In this document: one piece after another, positions 44,498-53,304 of the stretch
Position numbering within the stretch: position 1 is the first letter of the stretch
How the letters are laid out: each line of letters opens with the position of its first letter
Assembly: GCA_020054205.1 (NCBI GenBank)
Contig: JAGVLS010000020.1
Span: forward strand, 157,223 to 221,222
Reading direction: 5' to 3'
DNA length: 64,000 nt
Source of the DNA: Candidatus Obscuribacterales bacterium
GTDB taxonomy: Bacteria; Cyanobacteriota; Vampirovibrionia; Obscuribacterales; Obscuribacteraceae
Notes under the pieces: generated by a model
Told to the model about the DNA's origin: nothing
Databases searched by the model: none
The model's input: only the letters and a program-made list of their open reading frames with translations
Position numbers and translations under genes: made by a program

Positions 44498-45163
44498 TCA
44501 TTTGTGTAGAAGCCTTCCTCGTACTTCAGCTCGTGCATTTGCACCGCTGGTACTGGTTGTAGGTAAGTAAGGACCAGGAACGTATCCAAAATTTTTGCCA
44601 TAATTTGCAATAGCAGGTGTAGCCCGCTCAGCAATGGCTGGACTTGTGTGACGCTTCAATAGTTTGCCATTTACGTTTGTATTGGTACGTAGATGTTTTG
44701 CTTTTGAAGCAGGAAAAATTGGTTTGTGAGCTATAGGTGATATAGCTTTAGATTGTGCTTGTGCTGGTTGAATATTTGGTATAGCTACATGAGGCAAAGA
44801 TGCCATTTGTGGTCGACCAAATGCTGGATTGAAACTAGCTTGTGCTTGTGGTGTGCTTATTTGAGGAGCTACTGTATTTATAATTGGACGAGCAGCAACT
44901 TGTTGTTGTACTACTGGCACGGGTGGCTTAGCCAACATTTGTGGATCAACACCTAAGAAATTTGCATTTTTAGGAACTGAACCATTGCGATTATGTGCAG
45001 GACTATTATAGTCAGAAGGCATTTTATTTCTTTCCACTTTCCATTGATTAGGAGCAAATGAAAATCTTGCACCACGACTTTCTTGAGCAGAACTTGATTG
45101 AGCGGCAATTAAGTTAGCTGCTACTGTAAGACTTATTAATGCTAGTGATGTTTTGATTTTCAT
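44498..45163 (-). CDS. Exported Pro/Ala/Gln-rich protein of the secretion locus
   Basis: 221 residues. The signal peptide spans about 1-26 and ends SSAQ. The rest is low in predicted structure: Asn, Pro, Ala, Gln and Ser-rich, with repeated PQ/PV motifs (TVAPQISTPQAQ, IPNIQPAQAQ), then a basic region (HLRTNTNVNGKLLKRH) and a Tyr/Gly/Pro end. I recognise no domain. It lies two bases after the 215-residue gene, so co-translation is likely. A stalk or periplasm-spanning role is possible but unproven. Confidence 0.75.
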   Translation of the reverse strand: MKIKTSLALISLTVAANLIAAQSSSAQESRGARFSFAPNQWKVERNKMPSDYNSPAHNRNGSVPKNANFLGVDPQMLAKPPVPVVQQQVAARPIINTVAPQISTPQAQASFNPAFGRPQMASLPHVAIPNIQPAQAQSKAISPIAHKPIFPASKAKHLRTNTNVNGKLLKRHTSPAIAERATPAIANYGKNFGYVPGPYLPTTSTSGANARAEVRGRLLHK

Positions 45164-45165
45164 AA

Positions 45166-45813
45166 TTAAAACCTAAATCCGTTGCGGACACCGAAACCGG
45201 TCATAGTTAAACCAAATATTCCTAAACCGACAGGGGCATATTGTGGTCTCATTAAATAAGCACTGGTGAGAGCACCAGCACCAAAACCTGCTAAAGCAGA
45301 TAATGTATTAGTGACACCACTTCTACGTATATCTTTTGTTACTGGTTTGTACTTGACACCACCGGTTAAAGTTTGTGATTGAGCTGGTTGATTTGATGCC
45401 AATGCATTACTTGCTGGATATGAATTCTCCATATTGCCTTGTTGTGCTCTCCACTGAGGTGTAAGCACTTGTGGATTAAGTTCACCTTGTCCATAAAGGG
45501 AATTGAAAGCAGATTGGCGAAAATCTTTTGCTGTTTGCATTCCATTTAAATCATTCATTACCATGCCAGGAGTATTGTTATCATCTATAGCTGACATTTG
45601 GTTAGAACTAGAATTAGCACTAGTGCTAGTAGTAATTGGATCTAAAGGTACAATTTCTGGTGGCAATAAAGATTCTTCACTAATAGTTGTGTCTGTTTGC
45701 TGAGCCAAAACTATTTGTATCGCACCAAAAGAAGTTGTAATTGACGATAAGAAAATAGCCAAAGCTAACTTTGTGCGATTATTATTTAGATTTAGTTGCT
45801 TAACTAGATTCAT
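45166..45813 (-). CDS. Exported protein with C-terminal hydrophobic module
   Basis: 215 residues. A signal peptide (about 15-38, ending VLAQ) is followed by a Ser/Asn/Thr/Pro-rich region. Near the C-terminus are TLSALAGFGAGALTSAYL and GLGIFGLTMTGFGVRNGF, two Gly-rich hydrophobic segments that could be membrane spans. Unlike its neighbour it may be anchored in a membrane through its C-terminus. No known family recognised. Operon order and spacing place it with the secretion locus. The region 137 bases upstream contains the 14-bp palindrome and AGCTAGCT element. Confidence 0.75.
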   Translation of the reverse strand: MNLVKQLNLNNNRTKLALAIFLSSITTSFGAIQIVLAQQTDTTISEESLLPPEIVPLDPITTSTSANSSSNQMSAIDDNNTPGMVMNDLNGMQTAKDFRQSAFNSLYGQGELNPQVLTPQWRAQQGNMENSYPASNALASNQPAQSQTLTGGVKYKPVTKDIRRSGVTNTLSALAGFGAGALTSAYLMRPQYAPVGLGIFGLTMTGFGVRNGFRF

Positions 45814-45881
45814 ATCTTTTCCTTGATATTTCCCTTGGGGGGCATTTCTTTTAAAGCTACCTAGCTAGGGCATATTACGAT

Positions 45882-45895
45882 TTAAGCTAGCTAAA
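45882..45895. repeat. Second copy of TTAAGCTAGCTAAA
   Basis: Exact copy of the element at 31204, here in the gap before the 215-residue gene. A further AGCTACCTAGCT is 20 bases away. Confidence 0.5.
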
Positions 45896-45921
45896 TGAAA
45901 GACGGGTAATTCCCAAAAGTA

Positions 45922-45935
45922 TGGGAATATTCCCA
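45922..45935. promoter_or_regulatory. Perfect palindrome TGGGAATATTCCCA
   Basis: A 14-bp perfect palindrome of the TGGG-N6-CCCA type, overlapping the hairpin ATTCCCA...TGGGAAT at 45909-45928. It lies between two exported-protein genes, 109 bases before the next start. Confidence 0.6.
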
Positions 45936-45949
45936 CTGACCGTAAACCC

Positions 45950-46909
45950 TTAGAAATTGGTGATTACAGCCGTTGGTAGAAGCAATTGATCCATTTTTTG
46001 TGGATTTGTATTACAAGGAGCAAATTGGGCATACGGGAAACCAAAATCTGATGTTTTATTTGTAAATCTTGGCATGCGACGTCTACCTTGACCAAATTCA
46101 AAAGATTGATTACCGTCCAAAGCACCAATTGGATTATTGCGCATAGAACTTAAACCAAAATCTTGAACAGTAGAGCCAGTAGATATTCTGTTGCCACCAA
46201 CAGCAAATCTTTGTCCACCACCTAAATCAAGAGAATTATTTCTTAGTCCATTACCAGTGGCTACCCCAAATGGTACACCCCAACCAGCCATAGGTCCTAA
46301 TAATTCAACTTGATCTTGACTTCCGTCTCCTGGGAAAATGTTTCCAAGCGAGCTATTGCGTCCTCTTAATTCCCATTGATGAGTTTGTTGCCCACCGCGT
46401 CTTACAGTTGGAATAGTAGTTAAAAAACCACCAGTACCAGGAATACCGCCTGTAGGAATAATAGGTATTTCTTGTGATGGATTAAATGATCCCATTGGTG
46501 CAGTTAAACTACCTGGGTCCATACCTGGTGTAGATGGAGGAGCAGGAATTACTGGTGTAAGTAATGGACCTAATACTCCTGGTGGCATCTCGACAGCAGG
46601 ATTTACAGGTAATGGTATACCTGATGTTTGTCTATCGATTTGATTTGATGGAATGGATGGTATCCATGGCAAAAGTGTAGGTGGTCCACCATGCCCAGGC
46701 AATACTGGCGATGGTGACATACCATCACCACAAGCTGGTGATTGTCCTTCCGGTGGTGAGACAAATGGTGGGGCGCTTGATGAGCCAGAAATTAATGGTG
46801 TGCGCAGTGTTGAATTTGGTGCACCAATAAAACCAGCTTGCGCAAATGTTGTTTGCGGGATGGCAAAACTTATAGCGATTGCGATAAATAATGTTTGCTT
46901 GACGTTCAT
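45950..46909 (-). CDS. Exported Pro/Gly-rich protein, paralogue A
   Basis: 319 residues. Signal peptide 1-24 (ending TFAQ). The mature start AGFIGAPNSTLRTP leads to a long Pro-rich region (PPSTPGMDPGS etc.) with a CGDG motif near 62. The C-terminal half has repeated [D/E]-F-G units (VQDFGLSS, FEFGQG, SDFGFPY). It is clearly homologous to the next gene, indicating tandem duplication. The predicted mature form is extracellular or outer-membrane associated. No named domain is recognised. A role as a tip or surface component of the secretion apparatus is inferred only from position. Confidence 0.75.
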   Translation of the reverse strand: MNVKQTLFIAIAISFAIPQTTFAQAGFIGAPNSTLRTPLISGSSSAPPFVSPPEGQSPACGDGMSPSPVLPGHGGPPTLLPWIPSIPSNQIDRQTSGIPLPVNPAVEMPPGVLGPLLTPVIPAPPSTPGMDPGSLTAPMGSFNPSQEIPIIPTGGIPGTGGFLTTIPTVRRGGQQTHQWELRGRNSSLGNIFPGDGSQDQVELLGPMAGWGVPFGVATGNGLRNNSLDLGGGQRFAVGGNRISTGSTVQDFGLSSMRNNPIGALDGNQSFEFGQGRRRMPRFTNKTSDFGFPYAQFAPCNTNPQKMDQLLLPTAVITNF

Positions 46910-46933
46910 TTTTGGAGGCCTCCGGAAGCCTAA

Positions 46934-47623
46934 TTAATAAGGGGCAATTGTCATAATTGAAGAAGAATTATTTTCATGATTTTGGCGGCTGCCGTATAAA
47001 TCATATGTAGGTGTTCCTTGGTAGCGATTTTGCCAAGGACCATCTTGAGAGGTAGAACCAAATGCTTTTTGTCCAAAATCAAATGATCTTGTGCCATGGT
47101 ATTTATAACGGCCAAAATCACGTGATGTTTGTCCACCCCAACGTGTAGTTGGAGCAAATCCAGCAATTCCTCCACCAGGCATGACAGTACCAATAGAGGC
47201 TGGTGGTGGGTAAAAGTCGCGCGGATGAGTAATAATTCCTGGATCAAAACCAGGTGTAGATGGCGGGGGCGGGGCATATATTGAAGGACCTAATTGTCCA
47301 GGCAATGAAACTGTAGCTGGCGAAAAAGGAACTACATAAGAAGGATTTTGAATATCATTAGATGGTGTTGTCGGTACATAGGGTAGTAGTGTAGGTGGTC
47401 CAGGCATACCAATTGTGACAGGAGCTGGAATTGCACCATCCCCACAGGCCGGGGGTTGACCAACTGGTGCTGAAACTAAAGGGGGAGCAGATGATGCACC
47501 AGGAATTAATGGATTGCGTAATGTGTTAGTTGGTGAGCCAGCAAATTGAGCGTGAGCAATACCAACTGTGAAAGATGAATACACAGCAATTAAGGTTGTA
47601 GCAATAGTTTTGTTAATCTGCAC
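46934..47623 (-). CDS. Exported Pro/Gly-rich protein, paralogue B
   Basis: 229 residues. A signal peptide ends near AHAQ, followed by FAGSPTNTLRNP, SSAPPLVSAPVGQPPACGDG and GPPTLLPYVPT, all matching paralogue A in order. The C-terminal region has QTSRDFGRYKYHG and RSFDFGQKAF, again a D-F-G repeat. Paralogue A continues with about 90 extra residues. This is the first gene of the minus-strand locus. No good ribosome-binding site is visible except weak AAGAAG; the upstream gap contains the shared GCGGTTTTTCCCACT element. Confidence 0.75.
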   Translation of the reverse strand: MQINKTIATTLIAVYSSFTVGIAHAQFAGSPTNTLRNPLIPGASSAPPLVSAPVGQPPACGDGAIPAPVTIGMPGPPTLLPYVPTTPSNDIQNPSYVVPFSPATVSLPGQLGPSIYAPPPPSTPGFDPGIITHPRDFYPPPASIGTVMPGGGIAGFAPTTRWGGQTSRDFGRYKYHGTRSFDFGQKAFGSTSQDGPWQNRYQGTPTYDLYGSRQNHENNSSSIMTIAPY

Positions 47624-47735
47624 TTCTTTACCCTAATTTTGGTTCTAAAACTGGCATTGCCGAGGCGGCTTTCACCAGGAATTAAACATTAGCCTCCTTG
47701 TAAAGGCTTGTCTTTAGGGTAGATACGCAAATGTG

Positions 47736-47749
47736 TGCGGTTTTTCCCA
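47736..47749. promoter_or_regulatory. TGGG-N6-CCCA-like site before the locus
   Basis: TGCGGTTTTTCCCA matches one half of the motif and lies between the divergent paralogue B and coiled-coil genes, 113-126 bases from the former and about 143 from the latter. Confidence 0.45.
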
Positions 47750-47891
47750 CTTATACTCAAATATGGCGGTTCATTTTTTTTCAATAACGCTTGACAGGCA
47801 CCATATTTGGTGAAGAAAACTACACTTCATTTAAAAATGATTTGTTAAATTTGTAAGTTGCGCTATGATATCGCCTAGGAAGGAGAACTTT

Positions 47892-48506
47892 ATGAATACT
47901 CATAAGGTACAAATGAGCCAAACTAATAATAATTTTGACTTGCCGCTTGGACATAGCGACGCTATTAATACAGACGGACTAGAAGATTTATTTGCTTGGG
48001 CACAAGATATGGTGTCTGACGAACAAGATTTTAAATTGCTCAAATCAAAAGAAAAACGCATCCGCAAGCAAGTGCTTGAACTTATTCAATTGAATAAAGA
48101 AAAAGAAATTGAAAATAAGTATATTGCTGAAAATAGTTATCTGCAAAGACGCGTAATGGCCCTTCTGCAAGCAATACAAGAAAAACAAGAAGAAAATTCC
48201 GCTCTTAAACAAACAATGCTTCGGCAACAATTTTCATTGCAAAAACTGTCTGAACTAGAACAAGAAGTCAAGCATTTGAGGGCAATGACTTGGTATAGAG
48301 AAGAAGCTGAAGCTGAAAGAAAAGAATTATTGTCTGCATTATCAAAAATCAAAAGAGAACGAGATATGTTAGACGAATTGTTGCTTGTCAATGAGGGCGA
48401 AAATGTTCGCTTGTTCAAACTTTATAGTGAGACAAATTTAGAACTGCAAAAATTGAAATCCCGTACTTGGTGGCAAGTATTAGTCTCTTTATTTAAAAAG
48501 GGCTAA
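47892..48506 (+). CDS. Coiled-coil protein, unknown
   Basis: 204 residues, mostly predicted coiled coil from about residue 30 to 195 (FKLLKSKEKRIRKQVLELIQL, ENSALKQTMLRQQFSLQKL, LQKLKSR). GGAGA precedes the ATG at 47892. The N-terminal 30 residues are polar. It has no signal peptide and no recognisable domain. It is divergent from the secretion locus and shares the GCGGTTTTTCCCACT upstream element with the VirB6-like gene, so co-regulation is possible. Confidence 0.75.
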   Translation: MNTHKVQMSQTNNNFDLPLGHSDAINTDGLEDLFAWAQDMVSDEQDFKLLKSKEKRIRKQVLELIQLNKEKEIENKYIAENSYLQRRVMALLQAIQEKQEENSALKQTMLRQQFSLQKLSELEQEVKHLRAMTWYREEAEAERKELLSALSKIKRERDMLDELLLVNEGENVRLFKLYSETNLELQKLKSRTWWQVLVSLFKKG

Positions 48507-49498
48507 GTAGAATTAGTTTTTAGAACAATTTCTAGTTTTTCTAAGACTTCAGCCAGCATAATTCTGTGCATACAATCGCCAGGATCTTCAGGTAAAACAA
48601 ATTGGCAGCTCATTTGATCCTTGCAACGGCAGTCAGAGTTTTGATTGAGAACCAAATCATTAAAACCATAGGGTCCTCTTTCAATGGGATTTGTTGGTCC
48701 ATAAAGTCCAATTACTGGCACACCAATACATACAGATAAGTGTGCAAATAAACTATCGCAAGCAATTGTCGCTAGTGAAGCTTTGATTATGGCTGATGAT
48801 TGTAATAAGTCAGTTTTGCCAGCAATATTTACTGCCGATGATTCATTGTTTTTTATTAATTTTCGACAAAATTCAGCATCGTTTTCACTGCCCATAATAA
48901 TTGGAGTGAATTTCCTTTCAGCAATTAAATGTTCAAGTAAATATGTCCAACCATCTTCCAACCAAGCGCGACTTGGATAGTCTTTAGGAACAGATGGTGC
49001 AAGTACAATGAAAGGCTTAGTCCGTAAATCTTTTGTTGGAATTAACTCAGCTATTGCCGATTTAGCAAGAAAATCTGGATAAATGGTTGGGAAAAGCTTA
49101 GGGGGTAATTTGGGACAAAATGGCATTATTGTAGATAAATATGTTTCTACAACATGTTTTTTAGACAATATTTTTTTTGGTAGCGTATAAACTTTAACAT
49201 TTTTGGGAATAACAAAAGACTGACTTTCTTTAGATAAGGTCAAATCAATTAAAATATTGGCGCCAAATAATTTAATTGATTCAGATTTATTGCGCATTGA
49301 TGTATATGGATCATATTCTACTGTTTCATCAATATAAGGACTTGATGAAAGCAATAATGGACATAAGTCATTTTGAGTCCAGTAAATAATATGTGAATTG
49401 GGATAATTAGCTTTTAGCGTTAAAGCTACGGGCGTGCTGAGGAAAATATCGCCTTCAGGCAAAGGGCTTAATACAACAATATTGGCATTATCTTGCAT
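48503..49498 (-). CDS. GT9-family glycosyltransferase (heptosyltransferase-like)
   Basis: 331 residues with two Rossmann-like domains. LSPLPEGDIFLSTPVALTLKANYP at the start and CDSLFAHLSVCIGVPVIGLYGPTNPIERGPYG near residues 235-270 are hallmarks of LPS heptosyltransferase-type GT9 enzymes. A Cys-containing C-terminus (CRCKDQMSC) is unusual. It adds ADP-activated sugars to lipopolysaccharide-like lipids at the inner face of the membrane. It follows rarA by three bases and closes the radA-uvrC operon, without obvious functional relation. Confidence 0.88.
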   Translation of the reverse strand: MQDNANIVVLSPLPEGDIFLSTPVALTLKANYPNSHIIYWTQNDLCPLLLSSSPYIDETVEYDPYTSMRNKSESIKLFGANILIDLTLSKESQSFVIPKNVKVYTLPKKILSKKHVVETYLSTIMPFCPKLPPKLFPTIYPDFLAKSAIAELIPTKDLRTKPFIVLAPSVPKDYPSRAWLEDGWTYLLEHLIAERKFTPIIMGSENDAEFCRKLIKNNESSAVNIAGKTDLLQSSAIIKASLATIACDSLFAHLSVCIGVPVIGLYGPTNPIERGPYGFNDLVLNQNSDCRCKDQMSCQFVLPEDPGDCMHRIMLAEVLEKLEIVLKTNST

Positions 49499-49501
49499 GT
49501 C

Positions 49502-50767
49502 TTAAGTATTTTGTTTTAATTTAGCTTCAAAGCCTCTATTGGTTGGCTTATAGTATTTTCGACCTTTAAGTTCATCAGGCAAACATTGCATATCTGTTTT
49601 TGCATCAGCATAATCATGTGCATATTTATAGCCTTTGCTATAACCAAGATTTTTCATAAGTGAGGTTGGGGCATTTCGTAAGTGTAAAGGAACAGGATGT
49701 TGTAATGTATTGAGTGCATCTTGCGCTGCATTGCTATAAGCTGCATAAATAGCATTAGATTTTGGTGCTAAAGCAAGATAAACCACAGCTTGAGCTAGTG
49801 CTAAGGCACCCTCCGGCATGCCAATAAAGTCAACTGCTTGCATGGCTGCCATTGCTTGAGGTAAAGCGTTTGGATGAGCTAAACCAATATCTTCTGAGGC
49901 AAATCGCACTACACGACGGGCAATATATAAAGGATCTTCGCCAGCTTCAAGCATGCGAGCCAACCAATACAAACTAGCATCCGGATCGGAATTACGCATG
50001 GACTTGTGTAGAGCAGAAATAATATTGTAATGATTTTCGCCGTCTTTATCGTATTTCAAAATGGTTTGTTGAACAGCTTGTTTTATATCTTCTTCTGACA
50101 CTTGCTTTTGTGATTTATTTCTCAATTTAGCTAAAAGCTCAAGACTATTTAAAGCATGGCGGGCGTCTCCAGAGGCATATGTAGAAAGAACTTTTAATTG
50201 TTCGTCGGTGATATCGATTGAATTAGCTAATCCTTTTTCTTTATCATTTATTGCTTTCCTTAGTATTGTCACCAAATTATCTAGACTAAGTTCTTCCATG
50301 ATAAATACTTTCATTCTAGATAATAAAGCTGAATTCAATTCAAAAGAAGGATTTTCAGTGGTGGCACCAATTAATAGAATATGACCTTTTTCAACATAGG
50401 GTAAAAAAGCATCTTGTTGAGCCTTATTAAAACGATGAATTTCATCTACAAACAAAATGGTCCTTAGTTGTTGAAAATTAAAGAAAGCTTCTGCTTCGGA
50501 CATAACTGCTTTGATTTCTTTTATGCCTGATACAACAGCAGAAAATTCAATCCATTTACTTTTAGTTTTGTGAGCAATAATTTTAGCTAAAGTAGTCTTT
50601 CCAACTCCTGGCGGTCCCCAAAGAATAAATGAAGATAATTGGTCACCTTCAATCATTCTTCTTAGAATACTATTTTGACCTAATAACTTTTCTTGACCAA
50701 CAAAATCATCCAAAATATTTGGACGCATGCGTTGGGCTAAAGGAACTTCAGAGCTAATTTTATTCAT
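49502..50767 (-). CDS. rarA: Replication-associated recombination ATPase RarA/MgsA
   Basis: 421 residues beginning [16 protein letters not shown]. Walker A is [11 protein letters not shown] near residue 46, Walker B FVDEIHRF near 100. [20 protein letters not shown], and the C-terminal [22 protein letters not shown] with the tetramerisation region, define the RarA/MgsA/Mgs1 family. It acts at stalled replication forks. The ATG overlaps the stop of the GNAT gene by eight bases, so it is chosen over the longer frame. Confidence 0.93.
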   Translation of the reverse strand: MNKISSEVPLAQRMRPNILDDFVGQEKLLGQNSILRRMIEGDQLSSFILWGPPGVGKTTLAKIIAHKTKSKWIEFSAVVSGIKEIKAVMSEAEAFFNFQQLRTILFVDEIHRFNKAQQDAFLPYVEKGHILLIGATTENPSFELNSALLSRMKVFIMEELSLDNLVTILRKAINDKEKGLANSIDITDEQLKVLSTYASGDARHALNSLELLAKLRNKSQKQVSEEDIKQAVQQTILKYDKDGENHYNIISALHKSMRNSDPDASLYWLARMLEAGEDPLYIARRVVRFASEDIGLAHPNALPQAMAAMQAVDFIGMPEGALALAQAVVYLALAPKSNAIYAAYSNAAQDALNTLQHPVPLHLRNAPTSLMKNLGYSKGYKYAHDYADAKTDMQCLPDELKGRKYYKPTNRGFEAKLKQNT

Positions 50768-51332
50768 ATATAATTCCCTTAGATGTCCAAGCATGATTAG
50801 TAAGAGAGGTTAGCACATGATCTTGCCACATTCCTTGTAAATACAAATAATCTTTTGCAATTCCCTCTTTAGTAAAACCAAGCTTTTCTAATAATTTGCC
50901 ACTACGGGCATTATCTAGTAAATAATTAGCCATAATACGATGAATGTTGTGCTTGTTAAACATATATTCAATTGCTTTGACCAATGCTTCTTTCATTAAG
51001 CCTTGTCCTTGTTTGTCTAGTGCAATGCCATACCCAAGATAACAGAAATGGGCTGCACCACGCAAAATACCACTAAAATTGATGAAACCAATTACAGCGT
51101 TATCGGCAAATAAGAATAAACGAACAGATCTGTCTTGTTCGAATTCGGTTAAATCATCCTTAATACGTTTTTGCCAATACAAATCAGTATAAAAATCTGA
51201 GGCTAATAAAGGACTTGTTGATGCTAAATGATCTTCGTTTTTTTGATAAAAACTAAGGATGCTTCCAATGTCATCAGTTTTTGCCAGACGCAGAAGAAGC
51301 CTTTGTGTTTTTAATTCAGGAAATTTGGTCAT
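50760..51332 (-). CDS. RimJ/RimL-type N-acetyltransferase
   Basis: 190 residues starting [16 protein letters not shown], a canonical RimJ/RimL opening. The acetyl-CoA loop is [20 protein letters not shown] near residue 100; [26 protein letters not shown]-type sequence follows. Such enzymes acetylate ribosomal protein N-termini or other amines. The ATG at 51332 overlaps the stop of a 33-residue ORF as ATGA; an open frame further upstream is shared with that ORF and is not supported. Confidence 0.87.
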   Translation of the reverse strand: MTKFPELKTQRLLLRLAKTDDIGSILSFYQKNEDHLASTSPLLASDFYTDLYWQKRIKDDLTEFEQDRSVRLFLFADNAVIGFINFSGILRGAAHFCYLGYGIALDKQGQGLMKEALVKAIEYMFNKHNIHRIMANYLLDNARSGKLLEKLGFTKEGIAKDYLYLQGMWQDHVLTSLTNHAWTSKGIIYE

Positions 51333-51430
51333 TGAACCAAGACAAATAATGAAGGAATTAAAGTAGCAGCAAAAGTAAGTATCATTAGCCATATGATTTT
51401 TTGTTGATGACGACGAAAGAAATCCATCAT
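51329..51430 (-). CDS. 33-aa single-span membrane ORF in the uvrC operon
   Basis: Thirty-three codons: MMDFFRRHQQKIIWLMI... to FVLVQ. A basic N-terminus precedes one hydrophobic span (residues 12-31). It starts on ATGA with the uvrC stop and ends on ATGA with the acetyltransferase start, so it fits exactly into an overlap chain. The N-terminus resembles the anchor of PpiD/SurA-like chaperones, suggesting either a tiny real membrane protein or a remnant of one. No expression evidence is available here. Confidence 0.55.
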   Translation of the reverse strand: MMDFFRRHQQKIIWLMILTFAATLIPSLFVLVQ

Positions 51431-53280
51431 ATTATTTGTAAAGCCTCGTATATTTTTGTGGCAATTTTAGTAGGTAGACCAGGTACAGACTTAATTTCAT
51501 CAAGTGTTGCTTCCTTTAAATTATCGTAGGAGCCAAAATGATCAAGTAAGATCTTACGCCTTTTTACTGAAACATTAGGCAGTGTGTCAAGCTTAGAACT
51601 TAGTGCTCGTTTTGCCCGTAGTTTACGATGATATGTTATAGCAAATCTATGGGCTTCATTACGAATTTGTTGTAATAGATGTAGTGCTTGACTGCGCCTA
51701 TTAAGTAAAATGGGTCGCGCTTTATGTGGCAAATATATTTCTTCTTGCTTCTTGGCAAGACCAATTATATCTATGTCCTTTAAGTCTATATCTTGCAAAG
51801 CAGACAGTGCTGCACTTAATTGCCCTTTGCCGCCATCAATAACAATTAAATCTGGTAGATTTTTGCCTTCTTTTTTTAAACGTTCATATCTTCTATTTAT
51901 CACTTCATACATAGATTTAAAATCATCAGGTTTTCCTTCAACAGATCTGATTTTAAAATGCCTATAGTCTGTTTTTTTGCTTTTGCCATATTCAAAGACA
52001 ACCATACTGGCTACATTATCTGTACCTTGAATATTTGATATGTCAAAGCATTCAATTCTTTTTGGCAATTGTTTTAATTGCAATTCTTTTTGTAGACTAT
52101 CCAATGATTCCTGAGCTTTTTCGTTTGTTGCAATCAGCTCTTGAGATAAATTTTCTAAAGCTGATTGAGCATTTTTCATGCACATTTCAATTAGCTTTAA
52201 TTTGTCGCCTTTTTGAGGAATTGAAACTTTAATATTATGATGTGCTCTTTGTTCTAATACATCTTGCAAAATTTTGGCATCTTCAAAATTTGAAGAAAGC
52301 AAAATTTCTCTTGGTAAAACAATATCTAAGCATTGTAAATAATACTGACAAACGAAGCTATTGAATGCCTCATAGGGAGTTGTCTTTTCCACAAGAGGTA
52401 AATCAAATAATTCTGAATCAACTAATTTACCTTCGCGTATACGCATAAGACAAATAATGATTGTTTTATCGTTGCTTGCAAAAGCAATGATATCGCTACT
52501 TATTTTTGCATCAGCAAAAAATACTTGTTGTTTTTCTACTACTGATTTAAGAGCATAAATACGATCTCTTAGTTTTGCAGCATCTTCAAAATTCATTAAT
52601 TGGGAAGCTTCTTCCATAGATTTATTCATTTCTTGAATAGCTTCATTTTGTCTGCCAGACAAAAACAATTCTACTTGTGAGACCATTTTATTGTAAAAAC
52701 TTTCTTCTACTAAATTTTGACATGGACCAAGACAAAGTCCGATGTAATAATTCATGCATGGTCTGTTTTTAAATAAAGGAGTTTTTCTTTGTCGCATAGG
52801 AAAAGCTTTACGCAAAGTTTTTACTGTTTGCCACATTGCTCCAGCTTCAACATAAGGACCAAATAATTTAGCTTTTGGATTATCTTTACGATATCTTGCT
52901 GGATCACGAACCATAATTAGTCTGGGAAAGCTTTCGTCATAAGTAATTGCTAACCAAGGATAACGCTTACCATCTTTCAAAGTAACGTTATAGCGAGGCA
53001 TATGTTTTCTTATTAGTGTGGATTCAAGAATTAATGCTTCTTTTTCGGAATTAGTAATTATTGTCTCAAGGTTAATTACTTTAGGCATCATCACAGCAAG
53101 TTTGGGTCTTTCTCGCCAAGCATTCTGACTAAAGTAAGAACGCACGCGAGATTTTAAGCTATTTGCCTTACCTATATATACAGTTGTCCCGAGCTCATCT
53201 TTAAATATATAAACACCAGGAGCATGAGGTAAAGATGCTATTTGGTTGGCTAAATCTATTTTTGGTTTTATAACATCCAT
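51427..53280 (-). CDS. uvrC: Excinuclease ABC subunit C
   Basis: 617 residues. The GIY-YIG nuclease domain (APGVYIFKDELGTTVYIGKA, residues 17-36) and the Cys-containing MNYYIGLCLGPC follow the usual order. The UVR helix pair near residues 205-240 (NFEDAAKLRDRIYALK), the RNase-H-like nuclease region (FDISNIQGTDNVASMVVFE and LIVIDGGKGQL) and a C-terminal helix-hairpin-helix (SYDNLKEATLDEIKSVPGL) complete it. It makes the two cuts in nucleotide excision repair. It follows radA by 24 bases, in a DNA-repair operon. Confidence 0.97.
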   Translation of the reverse strand: MDVIKPKIDLANQIASLPHAPGVYIFKDELGTTVYIGKANSLKSRVRSYFSQNAWRERPKLAVMMPKVINLETIITNSEKEALILESTLIRKHMPRYNVTLKDGKRYPWLAITYDESFPRLIMVRDPARYRKDNPKAKLFGPYVEAGAMWQTVKTLRKAFPMRQRKTPLFKNRPCMNYYIGLCLGPCQNLVEESFYNKMVSQVELFLSGRQNEAIQEMNKSMEEASQLMNFEDAAKLRDRIYALKSVVEKQQVFFADAKISSDIIAFASNDKTIIICLMRIREGKLVDSELFDLPLVEKTTPYEAFNSFVCQYYLQCLDIVLPREILLSSNFEDAKILQDVLEQRAHHNIKVSIPQKGDKLKLIEMCMKNAQSALENLSQELIATNEKAQESLDSLQKELQLKQLPKRIECFDISNIQGTDNVASMVVFEYGKSKKTDYRHFKIRSVEGKPDDFKSMYEVINRRYERLKKEGKNLPDLIVIDGGKGQLSAALSALQDIDLKDIDIIGLAKKQEEIYLPHKARPILLNRRSQALHLLQQIRNEAHRFAITYHRKLRAKRALSSKLDTLPNVSVKRRKILLDHFGSYDNLKEATLDEIKSVPGLPTKIATKIYEALQII

Positions 53281-53304
53281 GTTTTAACAATAATGACAAA
53301 GAAG

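Noticed and set aside
30315-47623. Integrative conjugative element with att sites
   Set aside because: No integrase or relaxase was found, and no flanking direct repeat of att type; the only tRNA gene is 30 kb away. The Replic_Relax gene alone is not enough.
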